A stretch of DNA of 64,000 bases from Nostoc sp. 'Peltigera membranacea cyanobiont' 210A (GTDB lineage Bacteria; Cyanobacteriota; Cyanobacteriia; Cyanobacteriales; Nostocaceae). Positions 1-7,600 of the stretch are shown one piece after another. Below the pieces are notes generated by a model. It worked only from the letters and a program-made list of their open reading frames with translations, did not search any database and was not told the DNA's origin. Every line of letters begins with the position of its first letter. The stretch's first letter is position 1. A program made the translations under genes and the position numbers. Where the stretch lies: positions 851,196-915,195 of the forward strand of contig NZ_NOLJ01000001.1 of assembly GCF_002246015.1 (NCBI RefSeq), written 5' to 3'.

Positions 1-135
1 TTCCCTCCGGGTGGGGTAATGCCGGAGCCAATTCCAGTTCATGTTCGCAGAGTGATTAAAGCCGAAAAAGGACTGACTTTTGAAGAAAGATTGTGGTCAT
101 CTACCCAGTTTAAAAAGAAAAATTGTTCTATTTAG
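1..135 (+). pseudogene. Truncated duplicate of the small membrane-protein gene at 1452-1775
   Basis: Bases 1-99 are, by eye, identical at all but two positions to the reverse complement of 1581-1679. They encode the same protein segment (FPPGGVMPEPIPVHV ... FEERLW). After codon 33 the similarity stops abruptly. The frame then runs through unrelated sequence to a TAG at 133-135, so both hydrophobic C-terminal segments of the intact copy are missing. The 5' part lies left of the window, so I cannot tell whether the N-terminus is complete. It lies in inverted orientation to the intact copy, about 1.5 kb away. Most likely a duplication remnant, though a short expressed variant cannot be excluded. 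Confidence 0.7.
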
Positions 136-244
136 GGACTTCCAAATAAAAAAATACCCAACAAACTCTCTCCTCCTCATTCCTCTGTGTTCTCTGTGTC
201 TCTGTGGTTCGTTTCATTTGGGTAATTTATTTCTTGGAAGTCCC
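135..244. mobile_element. MITE-like element with imperfect terminal inverted repeats
   Basis: The left end (GGGACTTCCAAATAAA...TACCC, from 135) is mirrored at the right end (GGGTAATTTATTTCTTGGAAG, continuing as TCCC to 244). Together they form inverted repeats of about 25 bases with a few mismatches. The element is about 110 bp and has no coding capacity. TTA at 132-134 and TTA at 245-247 could be a 3-bp target duplication. The interior carries the CTCTGTGT-rich sequence often seen in cyanobacterial intergenic repeats. No transposase is adjacent, so it would be non-autonomous. Confidence 0.5.
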
Positions 245-565
245 TTATACCCTTGTTCACGAAAATCTCGATCCAATTGCTCTCCCAGCTTGCCCAATAG
301 TATAACTCCTGAAATATAATCTACGGTAATTTTATCGATGAAAAGTATAACAAGCTCTAATCACCACTAATACTATCGATAAACCGTATATTATGGATAA
401 AGCAATAAAATAACCAACTTCAAAAGACAAATTTTGAAGTAATCAAGCAATATCTTGTGATATTTGGCTAATTTTGTTGTGTTTATTTTGAATATCTTCT
501 CAAAGCTTGTTCCCTTAGAGTATTTAGCAAGCTGGAAGACATCTAGAAAGTTAGAAGGAGTGAAT
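245..565. other. AT-rich intergenic stretch
   Basis: This is AT-rich DNA between the MITE-like element and the phosphatase gene. No convincing gene, RNA or terminator is visible. The open frame of the phosphatase extends up to a TTG at 464, but that extension lacks family similarity and a good ribosome binding site, so it probably is 5' leader. AGAAGGAG at 553-560 is the ribosome binding site that decides the phosphatase start. Confidence 0.5.
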
Positions 566-1051
566 GTGATCAACGCCATACAAATTAACGAAAACTTGAC
601 AACAACAGGACAAGTCATACCGAAACAGCTTGAGCAAGCTATTCAAGAAGGTTTTAAGTCCGTTCTCAATCTGCGATCGCCTGATGAACTAGGATTTTCT
701 AAGGATGAGCAAAAAATAGCAGAAGCATTGGGGCTGTATTATCAAAATGTTCCACTCAAGGTGGATCTCAAAAATTTGAATGAAGAGGTGATTACCAAAA
801 TCCTCACGACACTCGAACAAATCCCGAAACCAGCAGTTGTGCATTGTGCCGCCGGGATGCGATCGACTGGAATTGCGCTGTTGAGTATCGCTATCCAGGA
901 AGGATTAACGCCAGAGGAAACCTTAGCAAAAGCAAAAAATCTCGGCTTTGGATTCTTTGAACACGCTGGCGTTAGTCCCCGATTGAAGCAATTATTTGTG
1001 GACTACGTTAACAAACACGCGAAGGTAGCTTTACCTGCTAGCTGCTCTTAG
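566..1051 (+). CDS. Beta-lactamase-hydrolase-like / dual-specificity-type protein phosphatase (DUF442)
   Basis: The protein is a small Cys-based phosphatase of the BLH/DUF442 family. The signature HCAAGMRSTG (HCxxGxRS/T loop, catalytic Cys about residue 94 of the short form) sits after the strand PKPAVV. The upstream NLRSPDELGFSKDE region is typical of this family. I place the start at GTG 566 because AGAAGGAG ends 5 bases upstream and the product then begins INAIQINENLTTTGQ, as homologues do. A TTG at 464 would add 34 unsupported residues. Substrate is unknown. Cyanobacterial and rhizobial relatives are linked to sulfide/persulfide handling or dephosphorylation, but nothing nearby indicates which. 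Cytosolic, monocistronic. Confidence 0.8.
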   Translation: MINAIQINENLTTTGQVIPKQLEQAIQEGFKSVLNLRSPDELGFSKDEQKIAEALGLYYQNVPLKVDLKNLNEEVITKILTTLEQIPKPAVVHCAAGMRSTGIALLSIAIQEGLTPEETLAKAKNLGFGFFEHAGVSPRLKQLFVDYVNKHAKVALPASCS

Positions 1052-1451
1052 ATACTAGTTATTTCTAATTGTTATGTCCTAATAGACTAGAAGGCTGCTA
1101 TACAAATCATTGAAGAAGAATTCAGAATTCAGAATTCAGAATCCAGAATTCAGAAGTTAGGATTCAGAATTAAGATGCTCTCTACGTTCGCGCTGCGGCA
1201 GCGAGTGCCACAGAATTCAATTCTGTTAGCGGATAGCTATAGCGCTTACTAATCATACAAGGTACATCATAGTCCCCTCCTCGCTTGCGGGGAGGGGGTT
1301 GGGGGTGGGGTTCTTGTACCTCACTCAACTGAGAACCGCTATAAGGTTTAGCCCATTCTGACTCCTGAATTCTTTCTTCTTAAAAATTAAAAACTGCTCT
1401 TGCTGAAAGTAGACAAGAGCAGTTTTTAGTAGCAAAGCCCAACATAAAAAT
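1052..1451. other. Repeat-rich intergenic region
   Basis: Besides the ATTCAGA array, this stretch holds a GC-rich piece (about 1175-1215) and a G/C-skewed block around 1270-1312 (CCCCTCC ... GGGGAGGGGG). Both resemble dispersed cyanobacterial intergenic repeats. The block GAGCAGTTTTT at 1416-1426, with the complementary AAACTGCTC at about 1389-1397, forms a hairpin. It could terminate transcription from either side. No gene is visible. Confidence 0.5.
1117..1166. repeat. Tandem heptamer (ATTCAGA) array
   Basis: Four to five near-perfect head-to-tail copies of ATTCAGA lie in the space downstream of the phosphatase gene. This is the short tandemly repeated repetitive (STRR) class common in heterocystous cyanobacteria. 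No function is evident. Confidence 0.75.
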
Positions 1452-1775
1452 TTAGGCATCTTCAAGTTCAAATTGAGCCACCGTAACGGCGTTCAAAGCG
1501 AAAGCTAAAACTAATGGCATCGGCGACTGAAACCAAAAGGTAAAAAGAACAGCTAGGATTGTGCCTGTTACTGCGGACATTGACCACAATCGTTCTTCAA
1601 AAGTCAGTCCTTTTTCGGCTTTAATCACTCTGAGAACATGAACTGGAATTGGCTCCGGCATTACCCCACCCGGAGGGAAAGCCCAGAAGTTGTTACGTCG
1701 CTCAACAAATAAATCTGTCCAGCCATTTTCTTGGCACCATGCCTCAATCCATTGAAGTGAGTAATGATTCATCAT
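1452..1775 (-). CDS. Conserved small cyanobacterial membrane protein, function unknown
   Basis: A 107-residue protein. Its soluble N-terminal half contains EAWCQENGWTDLF and a Pro-rich stretch (FPPGGVMPEPIP). The C-terminal half has two hydrophobic segments (residues about 70-82 and 85-100) separated by QSPMP, so it probably is a hairpin membrane protein. I recognise the layout as a cyanobacterium-restricted conserved hypothetical but know of no function. Two Met codons at the start (M1/M2) are alternative starts. Its middle part is duplicated in inverted orientation at the left window edge. No operon partner. Confidence 0.7.
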   Translation of the reverse strand: MMNHYSLQWIEAWCQENGWTDLFVERRNNFWAFPPGGVMPEPIPVHVLRVIKAEKGLTFEERLWSMSAVTGTILAVLFTFWFQSPMPLVLAFALNAVTVAQFELEDA

Positions 1776-2556
1776 CGGGTTTCAGAGTTCGGTTTGTAGA
1801 AGTTTTGTGCTTGGTGAATGTAAACTCTTGGAGATTCCTGAAGAACTAACTAATCGCTATAAAGTTAACGCTAATTATCGATCTTTAAGCTTTGTTAAGC
1901 AATTGAGACGCATATAATTACAACTCAAACCTTGCTTTCATTAATTAAAAGACTAACAGTTCATGGGGGCTGTTGAATTTAAAAGACAACAAACTTTACT
2001 TGAAAAATGGCAAGTCAAGAATTGTAAATAACTCCATGAGTATTACTGCTCAAAAAAGCTTTTTGTATCTTGAAAATTTAAATCTACGAATGAAGAATTG
2101 TAAATAAGTCAACAAACATAGGACATAGGAAACATTGCTTTATTCAGCTAAATTATTCCTTTAGAGTTAGGAATTTCAAGTTTTATCTTCATCAAGAGCG
2201 ATAGATTATATTCCCCGTCTCTGTTTTGCTAAAGCTTGCTTGATGTGAGAAATAATTTATACTCAGTCATTGCGATCGCTATTGTATTTAAGAAATATTG
2301 TTCTGAATATCTAATTTTAGTGCGATCGCCTACGGCGGGGCTTCTCCTGTCGGAGACGCTCCGCGAACGCCCATCGCCGATTGCCACTCTCTACCTCAAG
2401 TAGCAGGGATAATTTTGCTAAAGTAAGAAGCTTATGCTCTTTTTGGGTTACAAAATATTAAGCAACGGAAATACACGTTTTCCAAGTCCAGTAGCAAAGC
2501 TGCGAGTCTTAATTTAGTACGATGCAGTCTTGCTAATATTCAAATGCGGTAATTAA
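1776..2556. other. Long AT-rich intergenic region with one dispersed repeat
   Basis: This region separates the divergent genes at 1452-1775 and 2557-3081. It is AT-rich and contains AAGAATTGTAAATAA twice (about 2017 and 2094). A GC-rich dispersed repeat is listed separately. It must hold promoters for both flanking genes, but I cannot place them with confidence. No tRNA or small gene seen. Confidence 0.5.
2322..2378. repeat. Dispersed GC-rich palindromic repeat (copy 1)
   Basis: It begins and ends near GCGATCGCC / CCATCGCC and contains CTACGGCG, CTTCTC and GAGACGCTCCGCGAACGC. The same core recurs in inverted orientation inside the condensation-domain gene at about 36356-36405, and a shorter version lies near 13420-13442. 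This is the type of repeat that is abundant in Nostoc-like genomes. Confidence 0.7.
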
Positions 2557-3081
2557 ATGCGGCGATTATACACCAAATTGGCTCTCAATATATTTTGGCG
2601 GCAAACACTAGCATTCCTTCTCGGAATTATTATCTGGTGTGTGGCCGATCCAGCAGTGGCAGTAGACTGGACTCATCCACTGTCATTTAGCAATGCAGAG
2701 TTGTCAAGACGCGATTTTTCTGGTGAAAGCTTGCAAGCTGCGGAGTTTTCTAACGCCAATATGGAACTGGCTAACTTTTCAAACGCTGACTTACGGGGAG
2801 CAGTCATGAGCGCTTCGGTGATGACAAAAGCAAATCTCCACGGAGCGGATTTAACGAATGCAATGGTCGATCAGGTAAACTTGACTAAGGCAGATTTGAG
2901 CGATGCAGTTTTCAAAGAAGCTCTTTTGCTCCGCGCCATATTTAATGATGTAAATATAGACGGTGCAGATTTTACAGATGCAATTTTGGATAGAGCGCAA
3001 ATCAAAGAACTGTGCGGTAAAGCCAGTGGTGTGAATTCCAAAACAGGTGTGCAAACTCGTGATTCTTTAGGATGTCAATGA
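2557..3081 (+). CDS. Secreted/thylakoid-lumen pentapeptide-repeat protein
   Basis: A 174-residue protein with an N-terminal signal peptide: basic MRRLYTK, hydrophobic LAFLLGIIIWCVA, and a likely cleavage after AVA near residue 36. About sixteen A(D/N)LxX pentapeptides follow (e.g. ANLHGADLTNA, ADLSDAVF, ADFTDAILD), predicting a right-handed beta-helix. The tail has two Cys residues (LCGKASG ... DSLGCQ), as in lumenal pentapeptide proteins of cyanobacteria and chloroplasts. The biochemical role is unknown. Its stop codon overlaps the likely purK start (ATGA), so the two genes are probably translationally coupled. Confidence 0.85.
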   Translation: MRRLYTKLALNIFWRQTLAFLLGIIIWCVADPAVAVDWTHPLSFSNAELSRRDFSGESLQAAEFSNANMELANFSNADLRGAVMSASVMTKANLHGADLTNAMVDQVNLTKADLSDAVFKEALLLRAIFNDVNIDGADFTDAILDRAQIKELCGKASGVNSKTGVQTRDSLGCQ

Positions 3082-4244
3082 AGCGTGTTGGTGTAATTGG
3101 TGGCGGACAACTAGCCTGGATGATGGCGGATGCAGCACAGAGGCTAGGAGTAGAATTAATAGTACAAACTCCAAGCGTTCACGACCCGGCCGTGTCAATT
3201 GCTCAGGAAACTATTTTCGCGCCAGTTGATGATGCAAGTGCTACGGAAATATTAGCTCAAAAATGCGATGTTATCACCTTTGAAAACGAATTTGTTAACC
3301 TGAATGCTTTATCTGGTTTAGCACAGCAAGGCGTTTGTTTCCGTCCCAAATTAGAAGCTTTAGCTCCTCTTTTAGATAAATATCATCAGCGTTGCTATTT
3401 ACGCGACTTGGGTTTACCAGTTCCTAAATTTTTCGCCCTTGACGAGGTGGAAAATCTCAAACCAAAAATAGAATATCTAGGTTTTCCAGTAGTTTTGAAA
3501 TCCCGCCGTCATGGTTATGATGGTCAAGGGACTTTCATAATTCAGGATTTTACTACTTTAGAACAAAAGTTAAGTGATGAAAGCACAACACAGACTTTAA
3601 ATAAATCGCTTTTCTTGTTAGAAGAATTTGTCCCTTTTGAAAGAGAACTAGCAATAATTGCAGCTCGTTCTGTGGAGGGAGAAATTGTCACTTATCCAGT
3701 AGTGGAAACTCAACAAGAACAACAAGTGTGTCGGCGGGTGATTGCGCCAGCCGAAATTACACCCAATCAAGTAGCAGAAATTGAAGCGATCGCACATACT
3801 CTATTAAATAGCCTAGAAGTAGTAGGAATTTTTGGAATTGAGCTATTTCTCAGTGCTGATGGCAAAATCCTGGTAAATGAAATTGCCCCTCGTACCCACA
3901 ATTCTGGGCATTTTTCTCTTGACGCTTGCGAAACTTCTCAGTTTGAGCAACACCTGAGAGCCGTTTGTGGTTTACCTTTGGGAAATCCGGCTTTGCAGTG
4001 TGCTGGTGCTGTAATGGTCAACCTACTGGGGTATGAAAATTCTCACAGCGACTACCAAAGCCAGCGTCAACAAATAGCAGAAATTCCCCAAGCGTATGTT
4101 CACTGGTATGGGAAGACAGAATCACGTCCTGGGCGGAAGTTAGGGCATGTCACCGTTTTGCTGGATAATCAGAACCAAGAGTCGGCAGGTGCATACGCCA
4201 ACGACATCGCCCACAACATAGAATCTATCTGGTATCCCAGGTAA
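3078..4244 (+). CDS. purK: N5-carboxyaminoimidazole ribonucleotide synthase
   Basis: This ATP-grasp enzyme converts AIR, ATP and bicarbonate to N5-CAIR in de novo purine synthesis, in the cytosol. The N-terminus RVGVIGGGQLAWMM is the family's glycine-rich preATP-grasp start. LKSRRHGYDGQGTF and LVNEIAPRTHNSGH (near residues 145 and 275) are the ATP-grasp/PurK signatures. Length (about 388) is normal. I prefer ATG 3078 over 3072 because AGGA lies 5 bases upstream and it gives an ATGA overlap with the previous gene. The immediately downstream 6S RNA gene is the known cyanobacterial neighbour of purK, which supports both calls. Confidence 0.95.
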   Translation: MKRVGVIGGGQLAWMMADAAQRLGVELIVQTPSVHDPAVSIAQETIFAPVDDASATEILAQKCDVITFENEFVNLNALSGLAQQGVCFRPKLEALAPLLDKYHQRCYLRDLGLPVPKFFALDEVENLKPKIEYLGFPVVLKSRRHGYDGQGTFIIQDFTTLEQKLSDESTTQTLNKSLFLLEEFVPFERELAIIAARSVEGEIVTYPVVETQQEQQVCRRVIAPAEITPNQVAEIEAIAHTLLNSLEVVGIFGIELFLSADGKILVNEIAPRTHNSGHFSLDACETSQFEQHLRAVCGLPLGNPALQCAGAVMVNLLGYENSHSDYQSQRQQIAEIPQAYVHWYGKTESRPGRKLGHVTVLLDNQNQESAGAYANDIAHNIESIWYPR

Positions 4245-4292
4245 ATAGATCGGAAACTTTCGATATTGAACACACAACATCTTTTGAAAAGC

Positions 4293-4298
4293 TATAAT
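4293..4298 (+). promoter_or_regulatory. Probable -10 element of the 6S RNA promoter
   Basis: A perfect TATAAT stands 5-10 bases before the predicted 5' end of 6S RNA. No well-spaced -35 box is obvious: TTGAAC at 4266-4271 is about 21 bases away and TTGAAA at 4284 too near. Confidence 0.55.
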
Positions 4299-4303
4299 GA
4301 GTG

Positions 4304-4489
4304 AGTTGCACTACGACGTTGGTGACTGCCATCAAGTTTTTTGATCTATGCCTTTAATGACAAGGGAGTCAACTGTTCTCGTGGCAGTATACCGGGCATG
4401 TACCCGGAAACTTTAAACGAGGAATTTAGGTTCCCACCTGGATAAACCCAGGTCATAAACTTAGGTAAAACGGCGTCGCGGTGAACTTA
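4304..4489 (+). ncRNA. ssaA: 6S RNA
   Basis: 6S RNA binds and regulates sigma70-type RNA polymerase. The call rests on position directly after purK, the conserved cyanobacterial order. It also rests on a closing stem in which the 5' part (GTTGCACTACGACG) pairs imperfectly with the 3' part (CGTCGCGGTGAAC, about 4471-4486). Between them lie further self-complementary arms, such as ATACCGGGCATGTACCCGG and CCACCTGGATAAACCCAGG, as expected for the bulged rod structure. A TATAAT lies upstream and a strong hairpin downstream. Ends are estimates. Confidence 0.8.
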
Positions 4490-4497
4490 AAATTATT

Positions 4498-4532
4498 AGC
4501 TCCCAAATTCAGTTAGAATTTGGGAGCTTTAA
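4498..4532 (+). terminator. Hairpin terminator of 6S RNA
   Basis: AGCTCCCAAATTC (4498-4510) pairs perfectly with GAATTTGGGAGCT (4516-4528) around a 5-base loop and is followed by TTAATTATTTAATTT. It stands right after the 6S RNA 3' arm and before the giant kinase gene. Confidence 0.8.
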
Positions 4533-4624
4533 TTATTTAATTTAGTTTAAAATAAGCGAACTGACAGTAAAGATTGCCATGTTTTTGGGAAACCTAGATA
4601 CTGAGGTCTCAAGAATTAAGCCCT

Positions 4625-7600
4625 ATGGTCAGCATTCCCGGATATCACGTTAGCAAAGAACTCTACAACGGTTCTCGAACCTTGGTTTATCGCGCTAATC
4701 GAGAAACTGACCAAAAATCTGTGGTGATTAAGCTGATGAAAACTGCTTATCCCAGCTTCAGCGAATTGGTTCAGTTTCGCAACCAGTTCACCATTGCCAA
4801 AAATTTGAATCTACCTGGAATCATCCAAACCTATAGTCTAGAAACCTATCAGAATGGCTATGTGTTAGTGATGGAAGACTTTGGGGGAATTTCTCTAAAG
4901 CAGTGGCAAGACAGAGGAGAGAATAGGAGAATAGGGGAAACACCACAAGCTCTCATTGAGTTTTTACAAGTAGCGATCGCACTGTGCAATACATTAGATA
5001 TTCTAATTCATCATCGGGTCATTCACAAAGATATTAAACCCGCCAATATTTTAATTAATCCAGAAACTAAAGAAGTTAAGTTAATTGACTTTAGTATTGC
5101 ATCTCTGTTGCCACGAGAAACTCAAAGCCTCATGAGTCCTAGTGTATTAGAAGGGACACTTGGCTATTTGTCTCCAGAGCAAACTGGACGGATGAATCGG
5201 GGGATTGATTACCGGACTGATTTTTATTCTCTGGGTGTAACTTTTTATGAATTACTAACAGGGCAATTACCATTTCAATCGCACGAACCGATGGAATTGT
5301 TGCATTGTCATATTGCCAAACTTCCGCCTTTAGTACATGAGATTAATCCACAAATTGCGCCTGTACTCTCATCTATTGTTAGCAAATTGATGGCAAAAAA
5401 TGCCGAAGACCGCTATCAGAGTGCATTTGGGCTGAAATATGATTTAGAAAATTGTTTGGCTCAACTCAAGGAGACGGGGAAAATTGTAAGTTTCCCAATT
5501 GCTCAACGGGATGTGTGCGATCGCTTTATTATCCCAGAAAAACTCTATGGTCGCGAGCATGAAGTTGAAACTCTGCTCAAAGCCTTTGACCGCGTTACCA
5601 ACAATCAGACAGAATTAATGCTGGTGGCTGGTTTTTCTGGTATTGGTAAAACTGCTTTAGTCAACGAGGTTCACAAACCTATTGTCCGGCAACGGGGCTA
5701 CTTCATTAAAGGCAAATTTGACCAATTTAATCGGAATATTCCCTTCTCCGCTTTTGTGCAGGCGTTTCGAGACTTAATGGGACAATTACTGAGTGAAAGT
5801 GATGTCCAATTGTCAACTTGGAAAAATAAAATTTTACAAGTGCTGGGAGATGAGGGGCAAGTCATTCTTGAGGTAATTCCCGAACTAGAACAAATTATTG
5901 GTCAACAACCACCTGCAACGGAACTTTCACAGAGTGCAGCCCAGAATCGCTTCAATTTACTCTTTCAAAAGTTCATTCAGGTATTCACCACAAAAGAACA
6001 TCCATTAGTAATTTTCCTCGATGATTTGCAGTGGGCTGATTTTGCATCACTCAAATTGATGCAGTTGTTGATGAGCGAGTCAGGAAATGGCTCTTTACTT
6101 TTAATTGGCGCTTATCGAGATAATGAAGTATCTACCACACATCAGTTGATGTTGACTTTAGCGGAGATTCGCAAAGCCAATGCCACAATTCACAGCATTA
6201 CTTTAGCTCCGTTAAGTAAAGCTAGTTTAAATAAATTGGTGGTTGATACTTTGAGTTGTTCAGATAAAACTGCCCAAGCTCTAACGGAACTAGTCTATCA
6301 GAAAACTCAAGGAAATCCATTTTTTGCAACGCACTTTCTCAAAGTATTATATGAAGATGGGCTGATTACTTTTAATTTTGCTCAAGGTTACTGGCAATGT
6401 GATATTGCTGCTGTGAAAGCACTTGCCCTTACAGATGATGTTGTAGAATTCGTAGCGCTACAGTTGCAAAAGTTGCCAGCAGCAACGCAAAATGTGTTGA
6501 AATTAGCTGCGTGTATTGGCAACCAGTTTGATTTGCGAACTTTAGCAATTGTTTCTGAACAATCGGAAACCGAAACGGCAGCATATTTATGGAAAGCTTT
6601 GCAAGAAGGGTTAGTTTTACCTACTACTGAAGTTTATAAATTCTTTCAATATAGTGGGGATGATTCTGACTCAAATCCATTAAATTGTGATTTCCAAGTC
6701 CCCATCTACAAATTTTTACACGACCGTGTGCAGCAAGCTGCCTACTCTCTAATCCCAGATGAAGAGAAACAATTTACCCATCTTAAAATTGGTCAATTAC
6801 TCTTGCAAAATACCTCTGAGTTACAGCAAGAGGAGCGAATTTTTGAGATTGTCAGTCAGTTAAATCGAGGAATATTACTAATTATTCAACCCGCTGAACG
6901 CCAACAATTAGCTCAGTTAAATCTAAATGCTGGTCGAAAAGCGAAAGAAGCTACTGCTTATAGTGCAGCAATTCATTACTTCTATTCTGGAATGCAGTTG
7001 TTGACAATTAATAGTTGGGAAATCGCCTATGAATTGACTAGAAGTTTATACGAAGAAGCTGCCGAAGCTGCTTTTCTCAATAATGAATTTGAGCAAATGG
7101 AATCTCTTATTCAGGTTGTCATCGAACAAACAACCACCTTACTAGATAGAGTGAAAGTTTATGAAGTTCAACTCCAAGCTTATCAGGTGCGGAATCAATC
7201 ATTCAAAGCGCTCGCAACTGGACGTGAACTTCTGGCTCAACTTGGAGTAACATTACCTGAATCAGTAACACCTCCAGACATTCAGCAATATGTAGTCAAC
7301 ACGCTCTCCACCTTGGCAGCCAGAAGTATTGAGGGCTTAGTTGACTTGCCATTAATGGATGATACCAAAGCTTTGGTTGCTTTGCGGATTATGGCTAGCA
7401 TTGCTCCCGCCATCCACCAAACTGCCCCTTATCTGTTCCCAATTATTGCCTGTGAAGAGGTGAATTTATCTCTTAAATATGGCAATGCACCACTTTCTGC
7501 ACCAGGATATGCAGATTTTGGAATTGTACTTAATATTTGTAACCAAATCGAGTCAGGCTACGAATTTGGCCAGCTAGCTTTAATGCTTGTGGATAGATTT

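Noticed and set aside
80..319. Open reading frame across the left-edge element
   Set aside because: Composed of the gene fragment and MITE-like repeat DNA; no recognisable protein or start signal.
464..565. N-terminal extension of the phosphatase from TTG 464
   Set aside because: No family similarity and a clear AGAAGGAG in front of GTG 566.
4284..4289. TTGAAA as -35 box of the 6S promoter
   Set aside because: Only four bases before TATAAT, far too close for a sigma70-type promoter.
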